From Eumeta japonica (taxonomy: Eukaryota > Arthropoda > Insecta > Lepidoptera > Psychidae), in assembly GCA_005406025.1 (NCBI GenBank), contig BGZK01001312.1:108195-172194 (forward strand): a stretch of 64,000 nt of DNA. The letters are read 5' to 3'. Positions 50,112 to 62,415 of the stretch are shown here, piece by piece. Under the pieces are notes generated by a model. The model saw only the letters and a list, made by a program, of their open reading frames with translations. It searched no databases and was not told where the DNA came from. The number at the start of each line of letters is the position of its first letter. Position 1 is the stretch's first letter. Both the position numbers and the translations under genes were made by a program.

Positions 50112-50117
50112 AATAAA
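50112..50117 (+). terminator. Polyadenylation signal of the 36978 locus
   Basis: AATAAA about 100 bp after the small ORF ending at 50009, and 337 bp after the main stop. It is suitably placed to end a transcript containing both frames. Confidence 0.5.
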
Positions 50118-50129
50118 TAATATGATCAA

Positions 50130-51764
50130 TTTCCATTTGCGTTTCATTTGTGTCTACGGACGCTCACGTTCGCGGTTTTGAGACGAGTACGTCAAGGTCA
50201 ACGTAGTTGTATTCGCTCTAGAAATAAAAACTGCCGTGCCCGAAATAATCGTGAATTTTTTTTTCATTTACACAACATTGGCCTCTTGTCAATTCGATAT
50301 TTGTTATGGTAAAAATAAACAGTCAAAAATACCGATTTGAATGTCGTAAATTTAGTTTTCAAAGATTGGGAATGAAAACTATAGACTAGATTTTAATATA
50401 GATTTTAGTGTGTCTTACTAATTATTGTATAACAGATTATATTCAAATAAATTGTATAATTAAAAGTATCGAGATCTCCATAGACAAGGCACAAATAAAG
50501 CAAAAGGTTGGGTCTCCTATTCTATTAGAAATTCTAAAATAAAAGTACTGAAAATATTTAAAACTGTAATCTTAGAAAATGTCGAAATATAAAATAGCGA
50601 ACTTTGACATCTATCTAAATTATATCGCCATAATCAAGGTAATTTCAATCAGAATTTTTATTGTAATGCCAGAAATATACATTTTTTTTTTTGTATTCCA
50701 ACTCTTTCATTATACGGTAATTCAATAAAACTCTGATTAGATTATAGTTAAATATTAAATATTTACTTATGTCCCAGGTTTTCTATATTATTTATTGTTA
50801 TTAATTAAATTAACTTAATAATGTAGACATCATGTCCAAGGTCAGCTGGAGCAATTAGAACTCAGAATTTATGTTTATTTACATCGACATCTGGTATTAT
50901 TAAGAACTCCGGAAAATAAACACCGTATTCCACGCTACAGAGTAATGTACATTGCAATTAATATTTGCACACGCATTATATTTTAACCCCGACCTATATT
51001 CGACTTTGATCGTGAATAATGTAAAATGATTAAAATCTGTTAATGTGACTTCTTAGTGTGACTAAAATTAATTCAATAAACAGGCTAGTTCAGGCTTTCA
51101 ATCTGAAAAAGAAAGCTGCTCTGCCTTTTGACAATATTGATTTTGATAATATTATTTCCAATATTATCAAATTTTGGCATGAGAAATAATGATGATGATA
51201 ACATATTGATGTTTGTATTGAAATGAAACTTTTTTAGGCACTTTGGGGAAAAATGGGGGAATATTTAGTACGGTGTAAAAAACAGTCACGTTCGTCCGTC
51301 ATATTATTCCGTCACGAGACTGTTAAATGTAAAACATATATATTTTTTATTTTAGCTACCACAAATTTTTATTGGAAAAACGTTTAATAATAATTCTATA
51401 ATTATAATCGAAGATTAATTATAATTACAAGAACAATAATAACAAAATAGATTATACTGTTTGCACTTAGTTCTCCAATAAAATGGCTTATCTTTAAAAT
51501 AAAAATTCTTAATAAAACTTTTGTTCAAAACACATTTATACTAATAATTTTAAACAACAATTAAAATTGTTGAACTACACCGTGCATAATAGAAATTGAA
51601 TTAAGCCGCACCCGATGCGGTTATTTCATGACAACCTAATGTTCAAGATTAAATATATATATCCCCCGTAAAATTATATTGACGTATCAATATTTACTTA
51701 TTCATTCCCGTACAACGAACACTAAACACGGTGTAAGTCTAATTAATTAACAAGCGGATTAGTA
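50130..51764. other. Intergenic sequence between the 36978 locus and the satellite
   Basis: AT-rich. No gene or named repeat seen. Confidence 0.5.
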
Positions 51765-54700
51765 AATTGAACGAGATCAGTTACACTGACTGTAAGGCCT
51801 CATAGGTTATAAACCGATTCTTAGGGCCTTTTAGGTAATAAGCAGAAAGAAACTGATCAAGCTCTAGCAAAGCCTTTTAGATAAATGTGGCGAATTTGCT
51901 TTTTCTCCACAGGTGCCTCATAAGTAATAAGCAACACGAAATCGATTACACTAGGGTCTCTGATACAATAAATTGAACGGAATCGATTAGGATCCGTCAG
52001 AGCCTCTTAAGTATGAAACCTAGCGAATCCCCACTTTCTCCGCAGGTATGTCACAGATATTAAGCAACATGAAAGCGATTGAGGTACATTGGCACACCAT
52101 AGGCAATTAACTGAACGAGAGCAATTAGCCTCCATCGGGATCTCTTAAATAATAAAGTAAACGGGATCGACTAGACTTCGTCAGGGTCTCTTAGGTATTA
52201 AAACGAGCGAGTCCCCCTTTTCTCCGCAGGTATGTCACAGATATTAAGCAACATGAAAGCGATTGAGGTACATTGGCACACCATAGGCAATTAACTGAAC
52301 GAGAGCAATTAGCCTCCATCGGGATCTCTTAAATAATAAAGTAACCGGGATCGACTAGACTTCGTCAGGGTCTCTTAGGTATTAAAACGAGCGAGTCCCC
52401 CTTTTCTCCGCAGGTATGTCACAGATATTAAGCAACATGAAAGCGATTGAGGTACATTGGCACACCATAGGCAATTAACTGAACGAGAGCAATTAGCCTC
52501 CATCGGGATCTCTTAAATAATAAAGTAAACGGGATCGACTAGACTTCGTCAGGGTCTCTTAGGTATTAAAACGAGCGAGTCCCCCTTTTCTCCGCAGGTA
52601 TGTCACAGATATTAAGCAACATGAAAGCGATTGAGGTACATTGGCACACCATAGGCAATTAACTGAACGAGAGCAATTAGCCTCCATCGGGATCTCTTAA
52701 ATAATAAAGTAAACGGGATCGACTAGACTTCGTCAGGGTCTCTTAGGTATTAAAACGAGCGAGTCCCCTTTCTACGCAGGTATGTCCTAAATAAAGCAAC
52801 ATGAAAGCGATTGAGGTACATTGGCACACCATAGGCAATTAACTGAACGAGAGCAATTAGCCTCCATCGGGATCTCTTAAATAATAAAGTAACGGGATCG
52901 ACTAGACTTCGTCAGGGTCTCTTAGGTATTAAAACGAGCGAGTCCCCCTTTCTCCGCAGGTATGTCACAGATATTAAGCAACATGAAAGCGATTGAGGTA
53001 CATTGGCACACCATAGGCAATTAACTGAACGAGAGCAATTAGCCTCCATCGGGATCTCTTAAATAATAAAGTAAACGGGATCGACTAGACTTCGTCAGGG
53101 TCTCTTAGGTATTAAAACGAGCGAGTCCCCCTTTTCTCCGCAGGTATGTCACAGATATTAAGCAACATGAAAGCGATTGAGGTACATTGGCACACCATAG
53201 GCAATTAACTGAACGAGAGCAATTAGCCTCCATCGGGATCTCTTAAATAATAAAGTAAACGGGATCGACTAGACTTCGTCAGGGTCTCTTAGGTATTAAA
53301 ACGAGCGAGTCCCCCTTTTCTACGCAGGTATGTCCTAAATAATAAGCAACATGAAAGCGATTGAGGTACATTGGCACACCATAGGCAATTAACTGAACGA
53401 GAGCAATTAGCCTCCATCGGGATCTCTTAAATAATAAAGTAACCGGGATCGACTAGACTTCGTCAGGGTCTCTTAGGTATTAAAACGAGCGAGTCCCCTT
53501 TCTCCGCAGGTATGTCACAGATATTAAGCAACATGAAAGCGATTGAGGTACATTGGCACACCATAGGCAATTAACTGAACGAGAGCAATTAGCCTCCATC
53601 GGGATCTCTTAAATAATAAAGTAAACGGGATCGACTAGACTTCGTCAGGGTCTCTTAGGTATTAAAACGAGCGAGTCCCCCTTTTCTCCGCAGGTATGTC
53701 ACAGATATTAAGCAACATGAAAGCGATTGAGGTACATTGGCACACCATAGGCAATTAACTGAACGAGAGCAATTAGCCTCCATCGGGATCTCTTAAATAA
53801 TAAAGTAAACGGGATCGACTAGACTTCGTCAGGGTCTCTTAGGTATTAAAACGAGCGAGTCCCCCTTTTCTCCGCAGGTATGTCACAGATATTAAGCAAC
53901 ATGAAAGCGATTGAGGTACATTGGCACACCATAGGCAATTAACTGAACGAGAGCAATTAGCCTCCATCGGGATCTCTTAAATAATAAAGTAAACGGGATC
54001 GACTAGACTTCGTCAGGGTCTCTTAGGTATTAAAACGAGCGAGTCCCCCTTTCTCCGCAGGTATGTCACAGATATTAAGCAACATGAAAGCGATTGAGGT
54101 ACATTGGCACACCATAGGCAATTAACTGAACGAGCAATTAGCCTCCATCGGGATCTCTTAAATAATAAAGTAACCGGGATCGACTAGACTTCGTCAGGGT
54201 CTCTTAGGTATTAAAACGAGCGAGTCCCCTTTCTACGCAGGTATGTCCTAAATAATAAGCAACATGAAAGCGATTGAGGTACATTGGCACACCATAGGCA
54301 ATTAACTGAACGAGCAATTAGCCTCCATCGGGATCTCTTAAATAATAAAGTAACCGGGATCGACTAGACTTCGTCAGGGTCTCTTAGGTATTAAAACGAG
54401 CGAGTCCCCTTTCTACGCAGGTATGTCCTAAATAATAAGCAACATGAAAGCGATTGAGGTACATTGGCACACCATAGGCAATTAACTGAACGAGAGCAAT
54501 TAGCCTCCATCGGGATCTCTTAAATAATAAAGTAACCGGGATCGACTAGACTTCGTCAGGGTCTCTTAGGTATTAAAACGAGCGAGTCCCCCTTTTCTAC
54601 GCAGGTATGTCCTAAATAATAAGCAACATGAAAGCGATTGAGGTACATTGGCACACCATAGGCAATTAACTGAACGAGAGCAATTAGCCTCCATCGGGAT

Positions 54701-55005
54701 CTCTTAAATAGTAAAGTAACCGGGATCGACTAGACTTCGTCAGGATCTCTTAGGTATTAAAACGAGCGAGTCCCCCTTTTCTACGCAGGTATGTCCTAAA
54801 TAATAAGCAACATGAAAGAGATTGAGGTACATTGACACCTCATAGGTAATAAACTGAACGAGAGCACTTAGGCTTCATCGGGATCTCTTATACAATAAAT
54901 TGAACGGAATCGACTAGGCTCCGTTAGGGCTTCTTAAATAGTAAAGTGAATGGGACCGAGGCATCGTCAGGATCTCTTTTAATAAGTAATAAATTGAATA
55001 GGAAC
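51765..55005. repeat. Higher-order satellite: 184-bp unit made of four ~46-bp monomers
   Basis: A 'caggtatgtc' landmark occurs 16 times, at 52043, 52227, 52411, 52595, 52777, 52957, 53141, 53325, 53507, 53691, 53875, 54058, 54238, 54418, 54602 and 54786. Spacings are 180-184 bp and the units are nearly identical. Each unit divides into four ~46-bp monomers with a shared pattern (a-g-aataaa, a-cga-a-cga, ctagg-ttcgtcaggg, tctctta). Two unit types exist: 'ctccgcag ... cacagatatt' and 'ctacgcag ... cctaaataa'. The edges (51765-52040 and 54860-55005) are single, strongly diverged monomers, so the 184-bp unit arose by amplification inside an older 46-bp array. It has no coding frame. Confidence 0.95.
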
Positions 55006-55370
55006 GATTTTATCATGTCGTAATTTCTTAAGAAATCAATGAAATAAAAATAATAAAGTTCCAATTGGTATGTTATGTAATACTCTAATCTAACTTAATT
55101 AGGCCTTGTTGGGGCGTCTTAGGCAATAAACTGATCTAGAGCAAGGAGGCTCAGCCAGGATTTCATAGGTAATGCACGTGATGCGAGAGCGACTGTTATA
55201 TTATCGACAACTCGTTAATTAGCAAACGGAACGAAAGCGAGCTTCGTTGGGACCTCTTTGATAATAAACGAATGAGATCTATTAAGATCATCCACCACCT
55301 GTTTGATAATAAACGAATGAGATCTATTAAGATCATCCACCACCTGTTTAATAATAAATAAAGCCTGAGT
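55006..55370. repeat. Decayed satellite monomers, including an exact 45-bp duplication
   Basis: Recognisable ~46-bp monomers continue with many changes. 55260-55304 is repeated exactly at 55305-55349, which shows recent slippage of one monomer. Confidence 0.75.
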
Positions 55371-55799
55371 AGCTAGATTCCGTCGCGATACAATTTCATA
55401 GCCTGGAGTATTTGGTATAAAAATTTCAGTGCGTAATGTCGGCAGAAAATCATGGTATGACGTGGACGCACTGCGCAGATACGGTAATTACAACTAATTT
55501 TATGTTCAGTTGCGTGTGCTTGTCCTACAGCGATTGATAGGTATGCGCAAAATGATGACATCATACATGCTAAATGATTTACATTACATACATTATGTAA
55601 ATGACATACATTAGTAGCTACTAACATTAATTTTCGCCCGTACGCGTGGATTTAAAAATAATTGTAAGTGCCTGCTGGGTGGTCTATTTATTTAAAACAT
55701 TACCTTACTGCCTGTCTCTTGTGTGAAAACTAGAGAAAAAATAACTGGAAAGTAATTATTTATTTTATTTTGCAGTTCGTGTTTATTTACTAGATTTGG
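55371..55799. other. Spacer between satellite and purine tract
   Basis: No gene supported. An 84-codon minus frame (55373-55627) has no recognisable domain. A small 'acattacatacatta/acatacatta' repetition lies at about 55582-55612. Confidence 0.45.
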
Positions 55800-55985
55800 A
55801 GAGGATGAAATAATCTGACGGGTGGGAGAATGAGGATGAAGAGAGACAGGGGGGAGAAAGGGGAGAGTAAGGGAGAGAGAGGAAAAGAGGAGAATGCTGA
55901 AGTGAGAGGGTGAAGCTTAGAGGAAGCGAGAATGAGAGCAAGACCGAAAAGGAGATAAAAAAGGAAAAGGAGACGGATTTAATTC
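55800..55985 (+). repeat. Polypurine (GA-rich) tract, about 190 bp
   Basis: The plus strand is almost entirely A and G, with gagag, gggag and gaaaag blocks and only scattered pyrimidines. Such tracts can form triplex structures and bind GAGA-type factors. It splits the field of satellite monomers. Confidence 0.85.
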
Positions 55986-56129
55986 GGGAATAAGGTCAAG
56001 CTTGGAATAAGCAATAAGAAATGGATCAGGTTTACAAACAGTGTTTTAATAAACATCAATATGTCAATGGCGCACAATTTTTTATTTAAGCGGGAAAAAC
56101 CCACGGGAAAATACTAGTATGTTATAATA

Positions 56130-56275
56130 AATCAGAGTGGCTAGATTAAGCAGTGATCTCTTAGGTAATAAGCTAAACCAGAGTGCTTTCATTGTGAATT
56201 TTTAGGCAACAAACTGAATGCGAGCGATTAGGTTCTGTCGTCATCTGTTATGTAATAAACTCAATAAAACTTAAC
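56130..56275. repeat. Isolated decayed satellite monomers
   Basis: About three ~46-bp monomers ('cttaggtaataagctaaacc', 'ggcaacaaactgaatgcgag', 'tatgtaataaactcaataaa') reappear past the purine tract. This shows the original array extended to here. Confidence 0.7.
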
Positions 56276-57129
56276 AAAACCATTGTCATCACAATTGAAT
56301 GGCTGAAATTGTTTTTATGTATCTATCTAACAAAGCGCTCGAATATTTTCGAACGAACTTTTATGTAATTATTCCGTAAAGATAAATATATAAATTATGT
56401 ATACTATGTTATACTGATATGAATACAAAAGACAATTTTATAAAAAAATTCCCAGCTTCGCTTGAGGTTATGAGTTAGGAAAGTAAACAGTCAAAAAAAA
56501 TGGCCTAAAACGATCTGCAAACGATTCCACATTGAATGGTCAATGTACCATACCATACATACTCAGTGTATGACATATGACGCATGGACAAAGAACGATA
56601 TTTTTCTTAAATTATAATAAAAAAAGCCATTGAATGATAACAGTGACATCTAACCATGAATACGTTAATTTTAACAAATCATAGTACAACAGTGCCATCT
56701 GTCGAAAAGCATTCAAATGATAACGTGCGTTTATTCGTCACTTGTGGTTGGTTGTTTTACTTTTCATCAAATATTAGAGGTGGTGCTAAAAACTAATACA
56801 ATATATGTATTTTAAATTTTATCTTGGCACAAAAATAGAAAAATACGCAGATGGTGTTCAATGTAAAAATGAAGATATTTTTAATGTGGACGAAAATGGA
56901 ATTTTGTGACTATAAGCATTTTATTATTTACTAATCGTAAAACTACTGACGAATTATTTACATCAAGTTGTCAAAGCCAACGAGATAACTACAAGGAATT
57001 TATTTTCAAACAAAAAATAAAATGATTGTTCTACTTTTGATTAGATAAACATTTAATTAATTCGGGAAAAAATTCTCAACCCCTCAATAATCTTCTCAAC
57101 AAGCCTTTCTTCTCCCTCTCGTCGGCCCT
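56276..57129. other. Intergenic sequence
   Basis: AT-rich. No supported gene. Confidence 0.5.
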
Positions 57130-57590
57130 TATCGCGCGCCTCACAAGCGGAACGTTGAGGTGGTGCTCTACTCTCGACATGTCAAAAAACCCAGTCTTTC
57201 GAAAGTTAAATGACTTTTTTTTTACTAATACAACACTTACAGGGTAATATGAGTTCACTAATATCAAGTTAAATAATCTGTCAAACACATATGGTATATT
57301 TTATAAATAATTATTTTGTTTAATATTGTAAATAATAACATTAAAATCAATCATTGTTGGACGTCCGTCAGTCTGTGTTTATAGATCCATGTATGTGGCA
57401 GAGAAATTGGTCGAAAAATGTATCTTACCGGAATACTTTTTTTTTTTATTATATAAAGTTATACCCTGTGCTGATTCCTAGTTAATATTAGCGTTCTAAG
57501 TACTGTCGTTTAATTATAATTTACAAAAAAACTAAAAAACGACTATGTATTGCACGCCTCACAAGCGGAGCGTTGAGGTGGTGTTTGTAT
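57130..57590. repeat. Pair of direct repeats of a 30-bp motif
   Basis: 'cgcctcacaagcggaacgtt' followed by 'gaggtggtg' occurs at about 57137-57165, and with one change at about 57553-57583. The text between is AT-rich. This is probably a dispersed repeat fragment duplicated or inserted twice. The 70-codon minus frame at 57076-57288 is set by it. Confidence 0.5.
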
Positions 57591-58435
57591 ATCTATATTT
57601 ATATACAAATGAAGATTAGCCTTAAGCCATATGTCAAAAGTTGAGATCAGCGCATGCGCCATTATAAATATCTTACTAAATGGCGCGAAATTTGTATTTG
57701 ATAAATGTTTTTTTGAAATTTCATTATCAAAAACTCTATTGAAATTTTTTAGGGTTACTTTTAAGAACACTTGTCATTATTTTTTATTGATTAACCTAAA
57801 ATATCAATTTTAATAGAAATAGATTCAGCGGTTTCGATATTCCCTACAACATTTCATCGTTTATTTTATCCTCTTCAGGGTTTTAAATACCTGATTTGTT
57901 AAAATATTTTTTTTTTTGTACAATTCCGTGTAAAAGCAATGCATTCATAATTTTCTTTATTGCTATAAATCAATAAAATGTTAAGTTTGACGTCTGTAGC
58001 TTGAACGGTTTCGATTTTCAATACTTCAGTATTTCATCTTTTTTACCTGTTTAGGGTTTGAATTTCTAAAAATCCTTTCTCAGTGCTCGCCTGCGTTATG
58101 ACATGAATTCCTCTACAAAATTTCAAGTCTCTAGACCCTGTTATTTGGCCTGTGTGTTAATATATTTGTCAGTCAGTTTACTCTTTTTTGTATGTATGTA
58201 CTAGGGACCCGCCCCGGTTTTACGCGAATAGCAATAATTATGGTGAATGGATGAGAGTGGTCATGTGAAAAAGTTTTATCAGATATCTATAGATACAGTG
58301 CCTTGCTACGCTCAAAAAAAACGTATTAATTTTAGGGGAAAGGATGACACAAAATCGCCATTTATTGTTGTAGAGCCACGTTATGTTCAACTTGGCTGCA
58401 AATACAGGCGTGAAGCAACAGTTTCCGCTATTTCC
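57591..58435. other. Repeat-like intergenic sequence
   Basis: Blocks such as 'aaatttcaagtctctagacc' resemble LINE-tail text. No gene. Confidence 0.4.
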
Positions 58436-58640
58436 TTTCGTCCAGTGAGTGAGAGTTCCGGTAGCCCATTCCCCAACATCACCCCACAATCTCCCTCTAT
58501 TTACCCCTCCCTTCTGTATCAGCTCCCTTTCTTCACCATCAGCCCACTTCTTACAGCACCAAATATCCTATTCCTAGTCAAAAGGCCGGTAACGCACTGA
58601 TGACTCCATAGGAGTCTTGACTGCCCATTGACAACGTAAA
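58436..58640 (+). repeat. Pyrimidine-rich SINE-like repeat, plus-strand copy
   Basis: It begins 'cgtccagtgagtgagagttc', continues with C/T-rich blocks, then 'aaaggccggtaacgcactga' and 'tccataggagtcttgactgc'. It is the clearest of the three copies in the window and defines the block order for the others. The 117-codon plus frame (58247-58600) ends inside it and is not called. Confidence 0.7.
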
Positions 58641-58734
58641 CCACCTATATTCTCGTAGCTCGCATATTCATTTGCTCATCGATAATGTTAAAAAAAGTAT
58701 TTTGATTCAATCGCAACCAAACTTTACAAGATCA

Positions 58735-58855
58735 CTCACTGGCTAATCTAAAGATTTCCTGAAAATTTAATTAAAATTGGCCCAGCAGCATTAGAGTCCA
58801 TAGGAAACATATATACACACATCGACTTTTATATATATATAGAATAAGCTAATGA
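58735..58855 (+). repeat. LINE 3' tail with (TA)n end
   Basis: 'aaattggcccagcagcatta', then 'gtccataggaaacatatata' and a short (ta)n run are typical of dispersed lepidopteran LINE tails. Confidence 0.45.
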
Positions 58856-61249
58856 GGCTTTAAGGTTATGTTATTTTCGTAATATTCGATTTAGGACAAA
58901 AGATAAGTAATAAATTTAGTATTTGAATCTACAAAAAAAGACAAGATTAAATAAGTAAAGAAATTAGATTCAACTTACTACGCAATTAACATTGTTTTAT
59001 TGAAATTTAAAGCATTTAGTTTAGATCTTATTACAACAGAACATATCAATATAACATTATAAAATTTTTATATAAATTAATTCAGACTCTAAATTCTATA
59101 TCTAAGCTGGATATTTCGTTGAACCTCAAAACCAAACGCGCTTTTGAATTCATCAACGTAAAAGCACTCTTCATCAAATAAGGACTCTGCATACTCTGTC
59201 AGAGAAGAATCAGAATATTAAAAATATTTAACAATTAATAATTATAAAATATAATGAGTTCTACATCATCCACCCCCGATCATGTACATGTAATTTGTTT
59301 TATGTTCAAAGATAAAAATATATTACGAGAATCACTATTTCTAAAAACCTCAAAGAATTGATCACTGTCTTCGTAAACACCATTAGCAATATCTCTTCAG
59401 AAAACTATCTTCAACGCTTAATATTGAATAAACGTAAAAAAAAATCTACAATCTTTTGTGGTACATATTTTTTTTATTCTGTTTCGTGCATATCTCCATT
59501 TTTTCAAATTGAGAATTGTAGAAATCTCTACCTGACCATATTATTTTTTTTAATCTATAGTTCTTTGTATTTACCTACACTTTGATACTTATAATAATAA
59601 TAATAACAAAGATTTTTACCCATTACGGTAACAATTTTATAAGTGAGTATATAATACACAAGTATATTTGAATAACAGATAAATACATTACAAGCAGCAA
59701 TGGTCACGATTTATGCACAGTCTTGTAAATTGTCGCCAACTCTTTATTTGACTGAAGACGTTACGACCGTCAATGCACACTATCGCGTGTGGTGTCTGCT
59801 CCGCCATCTGGTCTTCGTGGTATCATTTTTGTTTCTCCATTGCGCTTTGTGTTCACTCTTGACATTCCGGAATACAGCAACTCTACTTTCAAGACTCATC
59901 TATCAGTCGACCACACGGCATACTTGTCATTTTCCGATTTTTGACATGAAATTCTTCGAATCAGACTCGTTCATCAACAATCTAGAATTTCTTCTTAGGG
60001 TTTCTCCCGCTAGGGTTACTCTCAGTACTAAAAATCTATGTAAGCTATTTACTTCATTCTCTAAAAAGAATCTAGTTTAAGGACCGTATTCATTTAATTT
60101 AATTATAAAATAAGAATCCTTCGCACCTTGTACGCACACGGCACTAGACCTATTATTTGTAATTCATACAATTACTAAGTCCGTTCTTCCTTGACGGTTT
60201 TCGTCTTCTTTTTATTTTCTTCTTCTTGTTGATCTGACCAATCGATTCAACTTTTTTCAAGTATTTACACCCACCTGACAAAGGATATTTAATAATTGGT
60301 ATGGTTTTGCGTGTACATTTTCCATTACTTTAACGAACTAACAATTATCTGGCAGCGCGAGTCATCTCATTCTCCTCTTTTAATCGTCTTTTACGTATCG
60401 CAATTCAGAATTGCAGCTCATGTTCTGGTATCATTTTCGAGTATGTAAGATTTAAGACTGCATAAGCCTACGTCATTAAGGGATGAAGTTTTTAATGCGT
60501 TATCAAAGACGTCCAGATCCTGTTGCTAACTAGTAACAGTACTCACTACTTTTGTCACTGTTGCAAAAATAGCTCTCTTGAGACGTCTGTAAAAAAATGA
60601 AAACGCTGTTGTTCCACCTTCCATTTCACTTTCAAATTTCAGCCTCCGTTGCTGGCGATGAAGCACTACAAAAAAATCGTGAATTGACACCTGACTGGTT
60701 GATTATCTAGCTTGGAGTTCTAGTGGTTTGTTTCTGTTGGCATTTTTCGCATTACGCTTTGCGATAATAATTTGAGAAACTAAATGTCTAGCCGGCCGTT
60801 TACCAGATGATGAACAATTGTTTGTACGAGTGCCAGTGGTGACTACGTTCATAATGCAAACTTCGGAATGTGTAATAGAGTTCCGGTATCAAATACGCTG
60901 TCTTATGATTTATCCGATTGTCTGATGAATCGGTGTAAGTCGGATTTAACACTGATATCAATGCTCTATAAATCTATGAGCGTAAAAAAAAATAAGTATA
61001 ACGTGGTTTGTGTGTACATTAAAACTATGTATGAAAATTGGAAAGGGAACGACAAGAGAAATTAATATATAATAGAAAATAACGATTTTTTAAAAATATT
61101 TTGTCGGTCTGTCTGTTCACGTACATCTCTAAAATTACAGAACGCATTTAAATGCGTATCTCACAGGTAGATGAAGATGAGGTCTGGTTGAGTTGGAGCA
61201 GCATTACGTTTCATTTCATTTAAATCTGATGGCATAAAAAGGAATTATG
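58856..61249. other. Intergenic sequence with unrecognised decayed frames
   Basis: The plus frame 59700-60080 (126 codons) and minus frames at 60180-60860 are the longest here. On the minus strand, 60853-60704 reads SSSGKRPARHLVSQIIIAKR, which is basic and gag-like in flavour, but stops interrupt it and no zinc knuckle or RT follows. I do not assign a function. Confidence 0.35.
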
Positions 61250-61254
61250 GAACC

Positions 61255-62000
61255 GAAAGTGGGAGACCGGCATTAGAATCTAGACAGTGACCGAGATCGA
61301 AATCGGGAACAGGAGCGGGATTAGAATTGAAAGCGGCACAAGATTGGGATTGACAGCAAAATCGTTCAATATAAAAATGAAAGAACACGTACCGTAGGAG
61401 GCGGCCGTTACGGGGTGTTGCGAATAGATAAAATGTTCATATGAATTCCTATATATATATATATATGTATATGAATTACTTATCGAAGTATATCTTAGCT
61501 CTGGCTACCAAAGTGGATTAGGCGTCCGAGTCTGAAATTCTTCACCTATGGCAGGCAGCCTCAACGCCCTTGGGTCTGATGGGTCGAACTCGGTCTTGGA
61601 AATTGCATTACGATCATCCCGCCCCTCTAGTGTCACACGAGAATATAAGCACACAAAAAATGTGGAAAAAATCGAAATTAGACGTAAGACATGGTGAGAA
61701 TTTCAAATTAAAAAATGTTTAAAGTCCTTCTTCAGTTGTGAAATAACAATCTTTCTGCCCGCGGCTTCGACAACACGTGGACATAGAATGTGTTCCTTCT
61801 TTTTTTTTATACAAATATCTTGGTGTCGATCCCGATATCGTTTTCGTCTTGAATTCTGGTTCCGGTACTGTTCTTAATTTCGATCTCAGTTACGTTCTTG
61901 ATTCAAATCCTGATCCGACTTTCGATTTTGACCACAGTCTCGTTCTCAATTTCGATCGTGGCTCTTAATTTTGCCCCCCATTGCGCTTTCAATTGTGATA
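61255..62000. repeat. Degenerate GATC/CGAT-rich repeat, two facing stretches
   Basis: 61260-61350 is built from 'gaccgagatcgaaatcggga'-like steps. 61825-61965 is built from 'ttcgatc/ctgattc'-like steps, the complementary flavour, so the two stretches are inverted relative to each other. A (TA)n run lies at 61450-61466. The 63- and 72-codon frames in 61777-62116 follow from the repeat. Confidence 0.55.
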
Positions 62001-62194
62001 CCGCTCACGGTTCCAATTTGTACAAAGCCAGAACGAATGCTAATATCAAAATAAAGAATAGACTATGTTATTCTGAGATAGGGTGCTTTCCCATTTGTAA
62101 AAAAAAGTTATATTGAAACTATGAAACCATTGAAAACATGAAAAATGCTTTGAAAAAATAAAAATTGTATTTTTCTTGACGTCCGATTTGAATG

Positions 62195-62415
62195 AAACAA
62201 AGTCATCTACGCCAATTCAGGCTCTATCTACCCTCGAAAACCATTTTAAAATCCATTAAGTAATTTCAGAGATGCGCGAGGACAGACATGCAGACAGGCA
62301 GAGAATTTAAAAATCTTTTTTTCTATTACCCTTCTTTTATCGTCCGCTCTCCATTTTCATACATACCTTCGATGTACAGACACAGCCAGCTTTGCTGTTT
62401 TATAATATGTATAGA
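62195..62415 (+). repeat. LINE 3' tail
   Basis: 'gacagacatgcagacaggca' and 'acagccagctttgctgtttt' followed by 'ataatatgtatagat' are common lepidopteran repeat-tail phrases. Confidence 0.45.

Noticed and set aside
51765..55005. CRISPR-like array
   Set aside because: Units are nearly identical over their whole 184 bp with no unique spacers; it is a satellite in a eukaryotic genome.
59700..60080. 126-codon plus-strand ORF
   Set aside because: No domain, no splice context, and composition like the flanks; probably chance.
61500..61625. tRNA or tRNA-derived SINE head
   Set aside because: 'ggcgtccgagtctg' and 'gggtcgaactc' suggested tRNA boxes, but I could not fold a cloverleaf with paired acceptor and anticodon arms.
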